NCBI GenBank assembly: GCA_002812745.2
Contig: NCSJ02000105.1
Location: 62,001 to 126,000, forward strand
Direction: 5' to 3'
DNA from: Scytalidium lignicola
Taxonomy: Eukaryota > Ascomycota > Leotiomycetes
DNA: 64,000 nt
Every line of letters starts with the position of its first letter. Position 1 is the first letter of the stretch. Shown here piece by piece: positions 47,312 to 59,876 of this stretch. The notes under the pieces are model-generated. The model did not search any database, was not told the DNA's origin, and worked only from the letters and a program-made list of their open reading frames with translations. The translations under genes were made by a program, and so were the position numbers.

Positions 47312-48861
47312 ATGAGTATTGATTCCTTCCGATATTCTGAGGTCAATGGGAGTAATAATTATGGTGATTACAGCTTTACCCAAGTTATGATGAATTCCTC
47401 TTCTCTTTTACTTTTGAGGCGGCGTTTGCTGGCCATTGGCCTCTCAATATTTATCGCGTGCTTCCTGATTGGCTATAACCAACCTACACACATTCAACAT
47501 GCGCTAGAAGACATTACCCGGAATGGGCCTGAGGCTTCAGAGCCAAAGAGACACAGGTCTAAGGAGGAATTCATAGCAACTACAATGAGTTCTGCTCTAG
47601 AGGATAACTTTGATTATTCTCATATCAGAGAAGTGTGTGATGCTCAACAATGGGATAGCACAGTGGTCTTCACTTGCCATGGGATAATAGGGGGTATAGG
47701 TATGAATACATCCAAATATATTTCATCTTTTGCTTGAGGGCTAACAATAAACCCAGGGAATATAAGGCAAGAGATACTTCACTGCATTCGATATTCCATT
47801 TCCGCTGGAGCGGGACTCATCCTCCCTGTGATCAATCTCAGATCAGCTAGCAACCTGAGCAATCTGACAAGCGGGACAACTTCAATGGACTACCTCTTCG
47901 ACCAAGACCGCTTCCTCTCTAGGATGAAGAATGCATGCCCACAAATGCCAATTTACAAAGATCTTGATGAACTTAAGAAACTTGGGCCTGTAACAGAGAC
48001 CGAGATGATCTATCCTAGGAAACTACCTCACTGTCCGCTTATACCAACTTATTCCGCCCAATCTCGAGTTCAGGAACTCAAAGCACCAAAGGGAGAAATC
48101 ACCTTGGTCCCTTTCGAAAGAGTTTGGCAACACTTGTAAGTCCCATTCCTGCCCTTCACTCTCTGATTATCAATACTAATGATATAATTAGTCCCATCTG
48201 CCGTGATTCGGTCGGCTTCGCAAATACCTTCGGCCTTCTTCTCCCACTTCGCCGAGACGTCCATCGTCTCGCCGCCGTCATTCTCTACGAGCTATACTCC
48301 CACTATCACCTCTCCATTGATCCATCAGTTACAACTACCAACCCACAAGCCCACTCCTTCATCGGCATCCACCTGCGCACTGCGTCCGACATCCTCCCTT
48401 ACTGGATAAAATACAGGGACCAGGCAAACTACTATCTCAAGCGAATGGACTCTTCACAGTTTCTCTCCTCACTTCCTATAATATATATTGCCTCTGGCAA
48501 CATCTCCTCCGTCCAAGAATTCAGCTCCGAGGTCCAATCCCTCTCTTCACCTAAACCCGTCGTCACAAAGTACGACCTCATCTCAGGCGCTGACCGCGAC
48601 GAATTAGCCAACCTCACATGGGACCAGCAGGCCCTTGTTGATTATCTTGTATTAACGAGAAGCGCCTACTTCATGGGGATGGCGGACAGCTCGTTTGCCT
48701 GGACACTTGCAGTATCACGCCGCAAGACTTCCAGTGCAGGCTCATGCGGATGGCGCATGGGATCATGGAAGAGCCATTTATGGGGCACGTCATTTAGAGA
48801 TGAGTTTTCGGACTTGATAGGAAACCGTGGTTATGGATGGGAATCCAGAATGTGGCCTTGA
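47312..48861 (+). CDS. Type II membrane glycosyltransferase-like protein (O-fucosyltransferase-like), 478 aa
   Basis: Exons are 47312..47699, 47757..48135 and 48192..48861. A cytosolic tail of about 35 residues ending LRRRLL precedes a signal anchor (about 39-55), so the domain faces the Golgi lumen. After it comes FTCHGIIGGIGNIRQEILHC, the fungal version of the GDP-fucose O-fucosyltransferase GGxGN motif, split by the first intron. A later segment reads SFIGIHLRTASDILPYW (HxRxAxD-like). The C-terminus contains VDYLVLTRSAYFMGMADSSFAW, which matches the acceptor-site region of this superfamily. ATG 47312 is used, since the frame extends only to a GTG at 47309. The donor sugar and acceptor are unknown. 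It is probably not part of the tailoring cluster. Confidence 0.82.
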
Positions 48862-49494
48862 AACGAAAGAATTAGAATACACGTGTAACGATTTTCTTAT
48901 GTTTATATAATACTTTTATGATCAAGTAACTATGATTTGTTATCAAATATACTGTACCACCACCAAGAACATTAGAGCTCACTTGAGTCCTCATTAGAAT
49001 ACACTTTTAATTGTAAATCGTTTTATTTTTTAATAATAATAATAATAATTCACTTCATTCTTTACAATCATAGTTGGTATTTGTTTGATACATATGAAAA
49101 TCAAATAACTTTGGGTACAATTTTGCGCCAGGTTACACGTAGCCTTGATTTGCACGTAGCCGAGATGACAGCTCATCGCAACGCAACCTGCACGGCCCTT
49201 ACCCGTAACCCCTATTTAAAGTGGAAATCGACTCGATCGTACCGTAAATCTCGTATACGGTAGACCAGTATGGAGCCAGGAGAGAAATGTAACGCTGTAC
49301 GGTTCGTATCGTCAGCACTAGGAGGTGTATCATTCAGTAAGCATACCTCTGTACCATGAAGCGTAACGTAATACAGGGCCTTCACTCCATACCTAGACAT
49401 GAGGCTTTATACGGTAGGTCTTTCTCTTTAGTTTAACAAACCCCACAGAACATTATATTAATTAATAAATAAATAAATAAACAAAAGAGCTTCA
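48862..49494. other. Intergenic with simple repeats
   Basis: (TAA)n at about 49031-49048 and (AATA)n at about 49464-49481. The tract 49230-49420 is rich in TACCGTA/TACGGTA inverted repeats. No gene was supported. Confidence 0.5.
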
Positions 49495-50573
49495 TATTAT
49501 CTGCGTTCTTTCGGAGCCGCTGATGGTCATCATGGTAGCGTCCAGCCATGCGGACTCGAAATCGACGTTGGATTCGGGAAACACGCTGTCGGAGATGACG
49601 AGGCGGGAGACGCTAGGGTCGATGGCGGCGGCGATTTGCTTAAGGATTCGGACGCAGTCTTTGTCTGGCCAGTCGTGGAGACAGTGACGGATGTAGTATA
49701 TCAGAGCATCTGTGTTTCTGCATGAGTTTATATACTAAAGAGTAAAAATTCTTCGGGGAAGAACTATTTTCNTTTTTCTTTTTTTTTCCATCCAGGTTTT
49801 TAATACTTTGAATAAGGGTAAATGAATGGAACTTACCTTTAATCGGCTAAGGAGTAAAGAAATCATATTCCATCTTCTCCACTCCCGTCAACGGATCGGT
49901 AATCTCAGATATCACCACTGGTCTAACTTGAAGAACCACCTTGCCAGGAATATTCTTCGTCAAACCCCTGATCTGCTTCGCAACATAACTTACCCCTCCA
50001 CCAATATCAATCGACAACACGGTATCATCGGTGGTGTTGAACTTCTTAAGCTCTTCCTTAAACGGGTAAAATTCGACGGTCCAGGGATTTGCCTCGCCAT
50101 TGACCTTTTAGGCGGCGTTGAATGCGTCCAGTCGTGCTGGGAATTGGTCCAGATACTGCCACATGGTCTTGCCGTCTGTCCGGTGGGCGAAGCAGTAGGG
50201 GTTGATTGTGTCCAAGTCAGGATTTCAGAAGTTGGTTTCTCGGAAGAATTCGTACATTTTGGCATTTACAGGGGCGAATTCATCGAACCTGGAGGGGGAT
50301 TTTGCAAGTTAGCAATTATTAGCATTGGTATATATTCCACTATTCTTTTCTTCCTCTCATTCTTTTTTTCTTTGGTTTTCCTCTTATTCTTTCCTTTCCT
50401 TTCTTTTATCATTTTATTTTTATATATATTTGGTTTAAAAGGGACATACATGGCTCTGGAGAAACCTGCGATGGCAGGGACCAAGAAGATTTGCGAAAAC
50501 GGCGTGTGAGCGTATTCTTCCCTGCCCACCTCCGCAAACGGGCCCATGACGGTCACATTCCGCATCAGCCTGA
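49495..50573 (-). pseudogene. O-methyltransferase relic (COMT-like) with three in-frame stops
   Basis: Fragments of a fungal class I O-methyltransferase in order on the minus strand. An exon 50573..50450 reads RLMRNVTVMGPFAEVGREEY. A 161-nt intron follows, then 50288 downward reads FDEFAPVNAKMYEFFRETNF, PYCFAHRTDGKTMWQYL, the SAM-binding LSIDIGGGVSYVAKQI and EKMEYDFFTP. After another intron, DALIYYIRHCLHDWPD and LVISDSVFPESN follow. In one continuous frame stops occur as TGA at 50227..50225, TAA at 50110..50108 and TAG at 49849..49847, each explained by a single C-to-T change from CGA, CAA and CAG. The N-terminal dimerisation exons and the C-terminal end (after SGSERTQ) are missing. Clearly non-functional and probably once a cluster tailoring enzyme. 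Confidence 0.85.
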
Positions 50574-50790
50574 CTATTTGTAATTAACACGAGTCAGCAT
50601 ATGATATTATATTAATACAAATAAAATTTTCGATTAGATGCGTAGGAGATTTCTTTTTAATTATTGTTTTAAATCAGAAGGAAAGAGCATGCTTACCTCA
50701 CTTGTCTCTCTCAGATTGAACTTATAATTTTGCATTTGCATGATTCCAACCTATCAAGATTTGCGCATCATTATAATATGCCACTATCCC

Positions 50791-51899
50791 TTAGGCATCC
50801 AGAATCTTTGACCAGTCTTGCTTCTTGACCCAGTTCTCCACAGTATCCAACTTTACGGGGGTTTCAAGCTGGAAATTTATTTAGCTAACAGCAAGATTTA
50901 TACGGGTGGTAAAACACTTACATCCTTCGGGTGGATCACAGTCGGATCATCTCTTCCCTCATACCCAAACTCATTCCAGTAAGCCCAGTTGTCATTGAGT
51001 TCGTCCTTTAGCTCCTCTGGTATTGGTATAACCGATAGACCAGCTGGCAATTCCACATACTCAGCAGGTCGACCAATAACTCGAGTGAAGAGATCCGCAA
51101 ATTCTTTCATTGTCATCCACTGGCGATAAGCAATCAAGTTTTTGCCAGGCTTCTCAGCCACAAGAGCCTTAGTAAATGGACCAGTATCTTCTTCTGGAGC
51201 AATAATTGGAAGATAGAGATCTTTCTTTAGATTCATGATAAATTGCGCAAATCCTGAGGCATTCTAAGAATAAAGGTTAGCCCACGATCTTAAGGGGTAA
51301 TATCNGGTTTTTTTCCTCACTTTTTTTGGTTGCAAAAGGGGGTTTCCGGTAAGATTTGGGAGGTACCATCCAACCTGAAGAAGGCTAGTCTTCTTCCACA
51401 ACTCCGGATATTTCTCTGCTCCGTAGTAGGATGCATGAGCCTTGCTATCGAAATGTAATACATTTGGGTATTTGCCCTTTGACCACCTGTTTCCATCCGA
51501 CAAGGAAGAATAGACGAGCCTCTCCAGACCTTCGGTCTTTGCAGCCGCATCGATCATATTCTTCAGCTGCTGGACCTCGTAGTCGTATACCCACTTGTTC
51601 TTGGCCACTCCAGGTGGGATCTTTGCGTCTGTGGCTGGATTGTAGAAAGTTCCCCAGAAGTCGGATACGGTGAAGATAGCATTTGCACCCTTAAATGCTT
51701 TAACAAGAGAAGATAGGTCATCAACATCGGCTTGGACAACTTCAACCCCGATATCTTTGAGTGCTTGAGCCTTGCTGCTGGAAGTATCGCGCGTGAGTCC
51801 TCGAACTCTCCAGGCAGGGTCCGCAGCAAATGTTTTGGCGACGGAACTTCCTTGATTCCCAGTAGCACCGACAACCACGATAAGCTTAGCAGCTGCCAT
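50791..51899 (-). CDS. NmrA-like NAD(P)-binding protein, 332 aa
   Basis: Exons are 51899..51321, 51263..50922 and 50868..50791 (introns 57 and 53 nt). The N-terminal motif LIVVVGATGNQGSSVAKTFA is the NmrA/isoflavone-reductase-like dinucleotide site. RVRGLTRDTSSSKA follows, then VVQADVDDLSSLVKAFKGAN and IFTVSDFWG. The mid region LERLVYSSLSDG lacks the Tyr-x3-Lys pair of SDRs, typical of NmrA proteins that bind NAD(P) as sensors; others are reductases. An N at 51305 lies inside the first intron and does no harm. The 3' end is 0.2 kb from the O-methyltransferase relic on the same strand, so they may once have been neighbours in one cluster. Confidence 0.9.
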
Positions 51900-54039
51900 T
51901 ATTGCAAGCTATGGATTTTGAGGTATAGATATAAGTGAGAAAGAAAATGTTGGCCATTAGATGGTCTGCTTTCATATAATATATAGGAACTTTTTAGTGG
52001 AGACCTGATGTTCACTAATAGCACAGCTACACATTCTGAGTATATTAGTAAGGTCCACCACCATCAGGATTTCGGTGAAACTGAGGATCTTACAAATACA
52101 CTTGTGTGGATGTGGATATCGGGCATTCGGGAATAAGGCATTGACTCTCTGTATGTTAAAAGTATGAATCATATCTCAGTTATAACCAGTGACCTCATTT
52201 GATAGGACTAGTTGGTTGGGAGTTTATGCTTAGCGTCCGCTTTCCGCTGGATGGACTAGAACAAAATCCGCTCCAGTCCGCTCCAGTCCACTCCAGTCCA
52301 ACCAGTCTAGCCTTTGAGCGGGGAGCGGACGAAGTTGCTACCTGCTTTGTTCTATGGGACAGTGAGCAAAGATGGTGATTATTAATACTAGAGTTTTTAT
52401 TTTCTGATTCTGTTTTTTCAGTCTTGGCCTCATTTGAACTACGTTGCAAATGGTTATCACTTAGTGACTTATTATACTTATTCTCTAGACACTAGCCCTA
52501 TAATGTGTATTCTAGTCGTATAACCTATTTAGCACATTCACAATAATAAATATCTAAGTTTGATTTAAGTAAACTGTCTTAACAAAGAAAAGTCTCTTCA
52601 CACTTTGATACGACCAGTTCTGTCTTGAATTATTCTTGTGCGATATTACAAATGCTAAAGCAATTAGCGCTTTAGAAACGCTTAGTCCTAGGCCTGCACT
52701 ATGATGCTCTGTAGCCCTTCAGAAGCTTTGTCCCATCTTTATTAACTCAGGTTTTCAATTGTGCTAGTTGCGCCTGATCTTATAGAAATGGGGTGGTTGA
52801 TAATAGTCGTAACTAAGGAGGCTACAATGCCCCAATACTGCTCATGATACTTAGTGTTACGTAGCAGGAGCGGAAAATCCTGTTTCAATATAGGCTTGAA
52901 CAAATCCTTTATCTACTGGTGAGATATTCACGAGTCCCAAAGGATGCATAGCACAATGCTCAATATAGGCGATGGGTCTCATCAAGATAAACCCAAAACT
53001 TATTAGGACGTAGAGTGTATGGTTTCAGTCGTACTACTAGTTCTTTATATCCTACGCCATTGATTGCTCTTCAATATTATTTAAACTTAGTTGGGGATGA
53101 GAAGTAAGTAACACTAGATAGATCTCTCTTGATCGCGCTGGCAAGGCTGTCGTCCGTCTCATCGACCTTTACGCCATTTACGTAGGTTGCAGACTCCCAG
53201 CACATACGTGGTACGCCACTTCTGTGATCCTGCAAGGTCATCCAACTCTATAATTATTTTGTCAGGTGTGTTTTGATGTGTAGTAGTTTATTTTGTCTTA
53301 TGATGTTAGTCTAAAATATCGAATGAGATGGAATCGCCCGTTCCTAAGAATCAGATTATATACAAGGGGTTTTTACTAGTCTTATACCCTCCGTATGCTC
53401 CGCTAAACTTGAAAGGATGCCCGATAACGTTGCCAGTTAAGTTGGTAACTTGCCTGTGCACTTATAAAACAGTTCCGGTACATCTGGCAAAAATACTTAT
53501 CATAGGTCTTGTTAGAACCAAATATAAGAGTGTATAAGCAGCCGGGCAACTGGGGATTCCCTTGTTCTGACATGTCTGAACATACTTGCAGATTTGTTTG
53601 ACCTACTATTGATGCATAGTGCTTGTGCAAGTCGTGCATAAATCCATAATTATGCAAAGGTTACAACGATCCTCAAGCTTAAATCAAGGTTAAAATGTCA
53701 CAAACCAATGAAATGCAATCATAGATGTTCTGAAGCGCTATTCAAATAAGCCTCAGCTTCTATAAATAATCATTGACTTCGTCTTTTCTAGGGTGTGGTG
53801 CATACACTTTTCCATATTTAGAATGCCATTCGCCATTTCTGGCAAGGTTTCATATGAAGTTATATTGCAGCCTGGTTCAGTGCTTGGCGATTCATTTCCC
53901 CATAATCATTGGCATAAAACATGACACCAAGAGCCTTTCAACTCCTTATCTTCCCCTTGTCCCACCCTTAGATATCTTCCATCTCTTGTCATTTGCGAAC
54001 ATCTGCGTTAAATGTTTTGATACATCCTCAACAGCCAGC
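51900..54039. other. Intergenic with a small foldback and a 10-bp tandem repeat
   Basis: 2.1 kb without a recognised gene. A tandem repeat of CTCCAGTCC(G/A) occupies 52271-52300. Around it imperfect inverted arms (GCGTCCGCTTTCCGCT near 52233, and the complement of AGCGGGGAGCGGACGA near 52317) form a foldback of about 100 bp. No coding relic was supported in 52500-53770. Confidence 0.55.
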
Positions 54040-54907
54040 ATGTCTTCCACTTGGCTTCTGCTTCTAGTTCTTTTGCACCTGGCTTCTTGCGCAACTGCTA
54101 CGCTAACAGAGAATCCAGCATACCAGTCCCAGCGTCCTTGTGCGAGAAATTGCTTCTATATTGGCTTCTCCTTGAATGGGGGACCTGATAGACTGGCACA
54201 AGGTATTGGCTGCGATGTTGATCCTATCTCGAATGACTGCTTTTGTCGACCTGACCTCCAACAAAAGGCGGATTCATACATTCTCAGCTGCGTCCGTAGC
54301 GGCTGTGGTAACACTCTAGACATCAACAGTGCTGTGACAATCTACGACAATTATTGCACCAGCGCAGGCTTCTATCGGGTGACAGATGCGCCAGCGACTA
54401 CAACAGCAGGTACGCAGGACTCTCCTACAACAGTCACCGTCACTGTGGTGCACACAGTCTCTGTCTCATCGGCCGAGAGGCGACTGAAACCACCTCTGGC
54501 GGAATTGATTGCACAAGTTGGCGTGCTGCTTGAATAAAGGAGGAAGTTGACAGGTATTGGTGGATCCAGCTACATCCTCTACCTCTTCAATTACTACTAC
54601 CACCTTGCCGACTTCGAGCTCTACTTCCGTAGTTCAGACCACGAGTTTGATATCCTCCTCGCCAACATCGACAAGTACAGATACCAACTCCCGAGTTAGT
54701 TCTGATGGAGCTGGTATGGTTACGGCACCAAAACCATCCTCAAGTGGCAATAACAGTAGTGCAGGGGGCAATAACAGCAGTGGCAACAACCTTGGTACCG
54801 GTGAAATCATTGGTATAGTCGTTGGTATTCTAGGGTTTTTGGTAACTGCTGTGGGTTCTTGGATTGCATACAAGACATATAAAAATCAACGTAATAGTGC
54901 GAATTGA
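54040..54907 (+). CDS. Secreted CFEM-like protein with Ser/Thr stalk and membrane helix
   Basis: The ATG 54040 gives a signal peptide (MSSTWLLLLVLLHLASCATA) followed by an eight-cysteine CFEM-like domain (RPCARNCFYIGF, NDCFCRPDLQQ, ILSCVRSGCG, YDNYCTSAGF). CFEM domains bind haem or act at the fungal surface. A Ser/Thr-rich stalk and a single helix (EIIGIVVGILGFLVTAVGSW) with a basic stop follow in a second exon from about 54554. The join is not clean. The first frame stops at 54537; the acceptor TTGACAG ends at 54553; and candidate in-frame donors (GTCTCT at 54457, GTCTCA at 54463) are weak. A different frame between 54470 and 54535 reads more Thr/Ser-rich, so a frameshift is possible. Without splicing, a soluble 165-aa secreted protein would result. 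Confidence 0.7.
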
Positions 54908-55263
54908 TGAAGTGACACAGGTGGAGGTGCATGCTAGTGACATACATGGTAATGAGTATAATGAGCGAATTGATAGATATGTGGGTGATAACTGTATAGA
55001 ATATTATTCACCTAGTCTATTTACCTCTCTAATATATTATAGCTTTTTATAAATGAAAAAATCTCAACTGAAGCCTCCTGTATCTATTGAAATAGTACGG
55101 AAGATGTAGTTCCGATCTTTTGTTAGAATGTAGGTGCTAATAGATTCTGATTCCACGGGCATGGGACAAGAAAGCAACATTTCATCCTACCACTATACCA
55201 TGGGCTGTCAGAAATTCGACAAGATTGAAACACCCAACTTTATCCTTGTGATTCTTTAAAGAC

Positions 55264-57405
55264 CTAAGCTTTTGAAACCTCTCTCTTCTTTCTGATATCC
55301 TTCCAACCCATACCCCATGAAAATATAAAACAGGCCACCCCTGCTCCAGCTGACAGGTAAAATACACGATCAACGCTCTTTGAGTACGCCACCAATACAT
55401 TGGTCAAATCTGCGGGGCTCATATGCGTCCTAAATCCAGCAGCGCCTTCATTGATGACGGTTTGGGGATCGATGGAAGGCGCATATTTAGGGATGAGGGT
55501 CTTGAGACTGTTGGTGAAGATGGTTTCGCCGAAACTGAGGAATAAAGCTCCCGTAAAGCTTTGGCTAAACATAAGGAGTGCCATGGCAAGGGAGGTTTGT
55601 TCTTGCGGCAGCGTATTTTGAACAGCTATGATTGGCTATGAGGATAAATTGAAGGTTAGTAGGTGTTGAGAAACATGAACATGCGGGGTGGAGGATATGG
55701 GTCTCACGATTTGCAATCCGAGGCCACGGCCAACTCCTAAAAAGATCTGATACCCAATCCATCTTGCTGTTGATGTTTCAGGGGATAGTGTAGATAAGAT
55801 ACCACCGGAAACTGCCAATATGACGGCACTGATGATGGCGAATGGTAAATAAAATCCAAGTTTTCCAACTGCAGGAGTGTCAGTGACGGGGCCATCCGAG
55901 TGCGTATTCAACCAACCTAGTACTCCAGACGTAATCGTTGAGAAGAGCTGACCCAAGATGCTTGGAAGGAGATATACACCGCTTAATAGTGGAGATGCCC
56001 CTTTGACACCTTGAAAATAAACGGGAAGATAATATGACGCGCAATATAGCTGGGCCATGAAGAATCCATAATTCAAGCAGCTTGCCCAGACGATCCTCTT
56101 CCTGACCATGGAGAAAGGAATCATCGCTGCATCACCTTTGTGATATTCCCAAACCAAGAAAACTACAAATGTACTACCGGCACCGCAAAAGAGCCCAATG
56201 ACTTGAGGACTATTCCAAGCAAAATGAATACCCCCATATTGCAGAGCAAGCAAAATCTCGATAGCGGCAGGGGCGAAGAGCGCAAACCCAATGAGGTCGA
56301 GTTTTGAATGAATTGTACGTACGACAGACATTGGCTTAGGCTTGGGTATTTGGTCGGGGATGTGGATGAATGCTAGCATTGCAACAATAAGGCCTCCAAA
56401 GGGGAGGTTAATATAGAAACCTAGTGAGGTAAGATTACTACGTCTAATGAAGAAGGAAGAGGTGGCAACTTACACCATCTCCAGGTTGTATATTCTGTAA
56501 ATGCTCCTCCAATCAAGGGTCCCATCACCAGGCCAAGGTTAGAAACTAGACTCACGGTGAGCATACAATCGCTGACCAAATTGTCTGTAAACTCACCAGC
56601 CATAACAAACCCAATCAAAGCTATCACCACTATCAACTACTAAGCGCCCTAAAGCTTGTTCAAGGAACTTACCTGGTATTTTAGCCATAGGAGCGCATCC
56701 TGCAATAATGGTAAAAGTACCATTAAGGAGACCTGAAGATCCCATCCCAGCAACTGCTCGTCCTACAATCAACATTTTCGAAGAGGTTGACACAGCACAG
56801 ATCAGAGAACCTAGTTCAAATAGGGCGAAGAATATTAGGAAAGTCCACTAGACATAATAAGTTAATGACTGGTTCAAAGGGGATGTAACGGGAGAATTAT
56901 TACTGACCTTGGAGCTAAAATTCATAAACAACTTTCCGGTCAATAATTGAAGAGTTGCACTGCGTATAAATATCAGCTAGGGAGCCCATAAAACAATTGG
57001 AGGTAAGATATCATACCTGGCAAGCTGGTAAGCTCCTCCATACCACCCAATATCAGGAAGAGAATGGAAGTCACTCGTGATCCGGGGAATTGCCTGTGAC
57101 AAGTTAGCCTTAAACAAGAGCTATAGACCTTTGATCAGTACCGTAGAAACAATAGATACGTCAAGCAGCACAAGAACGCAAGCTAGAGTGAGGGCGGCCA
57201 TGATATTGATAAGTTTGATGCCAGTTACCCATTGATCCTCCTGATTTGCTGTAGGATCAGTTGATGCTTGGTCGGGAACCTGATTGGATTCAGGTTCAAA
57301 GTCCTCAGATGGAGAGCTTGGAAGATATTGTTCTTTATTGTCTATTCCTCCATTTAACTCAAATGGCTGCGGTTCACTTGGAGCAGAAGGTGTTGTTAAA
57401 GCCAT
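55264..57405 (-). CDS. MFS multidrug-type exporter (DHA2, 14-helix type), 585 aa
   Basis: Plasma-membrane proton antiporter. Exons are 57405..57142, 57093..57017, 56959..56908, 56847..56673, 56629..56597, 56545..56474, 56420..55708 and 55635..55264, with introns of 43 to 72 nt; the total is exactly 586 codons. The N-terminal tail is acidic. Family motifs are [18 protein letters not shown] (split by the first intron), [50 protein letters not shown] and [14 protein letters not shown]. This family commonly exports fungal toxins and drugs and often lies in secondary-metabolite clusters. It is 0.5 kb downstream of a same-strand Zn2Cys6 regulator gene, and both promoters carry AAATCCGA, which suggests direct control. 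Confidence 0.93.
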
Positions 57406-57928
57406 TTTGTAAAGAACTAACGGTGGAGGAACGAGGAATCCCGTATGCAAATAGAGGGATGTTCTGATCTCTAAGTTGGCTTGAAGACATGACTTATAAG
57501 AAGGCTTTTATAGTGCCACTGGCAACCCTTTATAGGTTGTAGAAGTGTAAGATTTATGATCTTGACGCCAAAATGATAGGAGCAAGGTACTTTTGTCGGG
57601 ATTCAGCGAAAATCGAAATCCGAAATCCGATCAACCAATCATCTTCTTTATTAATTGTTTCCAACCCCCTTAAAAGCATACTACAATTACAAATGCATCC
57701 ATGGTTTGTAATGATAGTTATTGACGTAAAGACTCGGGTACTGACTATCTCCATACCGGAGCTTATGGCTTGAATTATGGAAGAATGCCGGTGATTTTCA
57801 TTCCGACTATAATCTCCACCTTTCTATGCAATATAGGTAATTGCTAACGAGCTATAGTAGTTGGCGTTGAACATGAGTTCTGGTGTTTTTACTATATAGA
57901 TGAATATCACATTTATCGAATTAGATTA
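57406..57928 (-). promoter_or_regulatory. Promoter of the MFS exporter with tandem AAATCCGA
   Basis: AAATCCGA occurs at 57616-57623 and again at 57623-57630. The same octamer occurs twice upstream of the regulator gene (60030 and 60092). It contains the CGG-type half-site (as CCG) expected for Zn2Cys6 binding. Confidence 0.55.
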
Positions 57929-59876
57929 CTAACTTGAAGGAAGAGAAAGATCCATAAGCCAGAAGTTGTCAAAAAACTCCATTCCTAGGGGATCCAGAAG
58001 ACCAATATCATCGCTATTTTGTGAGCTAGGGATGGCCGAGAGTGCTAAGTCGTCAGGTCGCAGTTTTGCTTCCCATCCAGATCGAAGGCCTCCTAAAAGT
58101 TTTGCATGCCGAGAGAATACATCTCCCTCTGGGCAGTCAGTATTATCCAGCCCAGCAAGAACTGCTACTTGTTCCATATTCTCGATGACGTGATCTAAGG
58201 TTAGGAGTGCATCCTCAGTCTTCCAAACGTCATTCCTATCCCACACTAGGTCGTCAAAACTTTTGAGCCGGTAGAGCGTCATTAAGCAAAAGATCAATTG
58301 TGAAAATAGAGAAAACGGGAATGCAATATAGGCGGCAGGTGTTATTTTAAGGAAGATGTCAAACCAGGATTTTATCGACTCGAAACCCGCATTAAGAAAT
58401 TTCTGCCCTTGGGTCGGTAATTGGTTAGTATAGAGAAACGTTGGTGAAAGAGCAATCTCCAACTCTGTGCTATATAGGTGTAAAAGCACCACTTCTATTA
58501 TAAAGTAAGTAGGTATAGTATATCAGTTGTTGCATGGACACTTGCCATTGTCTTTGAATTTGGTTAGAAGACTCACTTTAACGTCTTGTAACTGCGATAA
58601 GAGGCTTTCATGATAAAGATATGCAGATTCCTCGTCATGAAATGGGATCAGGTCCATTTTCTCAACAATCAGTTGCAACCGTACTTGCTGGACCAGGATG
58701 TCATCGTTGGGACATTCTTTTCTTTCATCTAATATTTGCAGACACTCATCCATATGCGGCGTCCAACGGAGCGCATCAATTTTCTGTAACAACAATGCTA
58801 CTCTAAAGATGATGAGCGTGTAGTCAAAAGATGAGTTGAATATCAGACATACGTAGATGTAATCAGAAAACAACCAATCACAGCTCTCCGCTCCTCCATC
58901 GTTCGAGGTGTAGTGAGTCTCGAATTCCCACAAGGCGTCGCCTGCCAATCTTTAGGAACAGGCTTGTTAATCCCTAGATCAAAAACCAATGACATAGCGA
59001 GCTGAGTAAAGAGAGCCAAGAAAGGTTTGGCCTGGGTATGGTAGTTAGCCCTGGGAGATGGTTAGTTTCTAGTTTTTCTGATTCGAATTTAACAAAAATT
59101 GTACCAGCCGATAAATACTAAAAGTCCTAAGAGAAGGTCTATATTCTTCGTAGAATCAACTACCATTTCCTGTGCTATGATTTGTCGTATTTTCCTACCT
59201 AATATCTGTTGCTGTAGCGTTGACTTTGAGCTTACTGACATAATGCAAAGCCACAGAAATGGTCGCTCCTTTCGGAGTTGTTGAGCACTGGTAATCGATG
59301 GTATATGAATAAATGGGAAGAATTTTGATTTGCAAGTTCGGAAATTTGTGAGGTATCCCTCTGCCTGGATTAAGGAGGGCTCATATAAGGAGTCTGTATA
59401 GTCATTATTGATCGGTGTATGCCGAATATAGTCATCGGAACTGCTCAACGATGAATGTCCTTCAGATTGACCGTGGGTTGGAGTATTGGCATTTGTTTGG
59501 ATAGTACCATAAAACGCATTATTGTCCGCCGAAACTGTATTTTGGGGAGAGGCACCATTTAGAGCCCCAGCTCTGATCAGTGATACGAGGCCATCTAGTT
59601 TTTCCTCGAGTTGAGCCGTCTTGGTTACCACACGCTTTCTCGGATTGCGCCGTCGCACCGACTCTGCTGAGCGGCATTCTTTTTTCATCCGGTAACATCT
59701 GCTACCGTCAATTCTCACATCCTACATGTGTATTCCTCAGGAGATTAGTTTACAAACCTTTCACAAGGCCCACCAGACGGTCGAATGATGCACTTGCATT
59801 TAGACTGGGCACAGTTCTCACAGGCATGACCATACGGTGCCGGAGTGCCACGAGACGAAGATAAGCGCCGGTCCAT
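57929..59876 (-). CDS. Zn2Cys6 transcription factor, 577 aa
   Basis: Exons are 59876..59758, 59698..59105, 59050..58853, 58802..58546 and 58494..57929; the total is exactly 578 codons. The zinc cluster is split by the first intron: cysteines 19, 22, 29 and 38, then 41 and 48, with the junction giving PCERCYRMKKECR. A coiled linker follows (TAQLEEKLDGLVSLI). The middle region (KSKFFPFIHIPS, KERPFLWLCIMSVSS, ANYHTQAKPFLALFTQLAMS, TMEERRAVIGCFLIT) aligns with the regulator at 38163. The last intron is a GC-AG intron (donor GCAAGT at 58545), the only join that keeps frame and gives KDNEVVLLHLYSTELEIAL. Likely activator of the adjacent MFS exporter and of itself. Confidence 0.92.
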
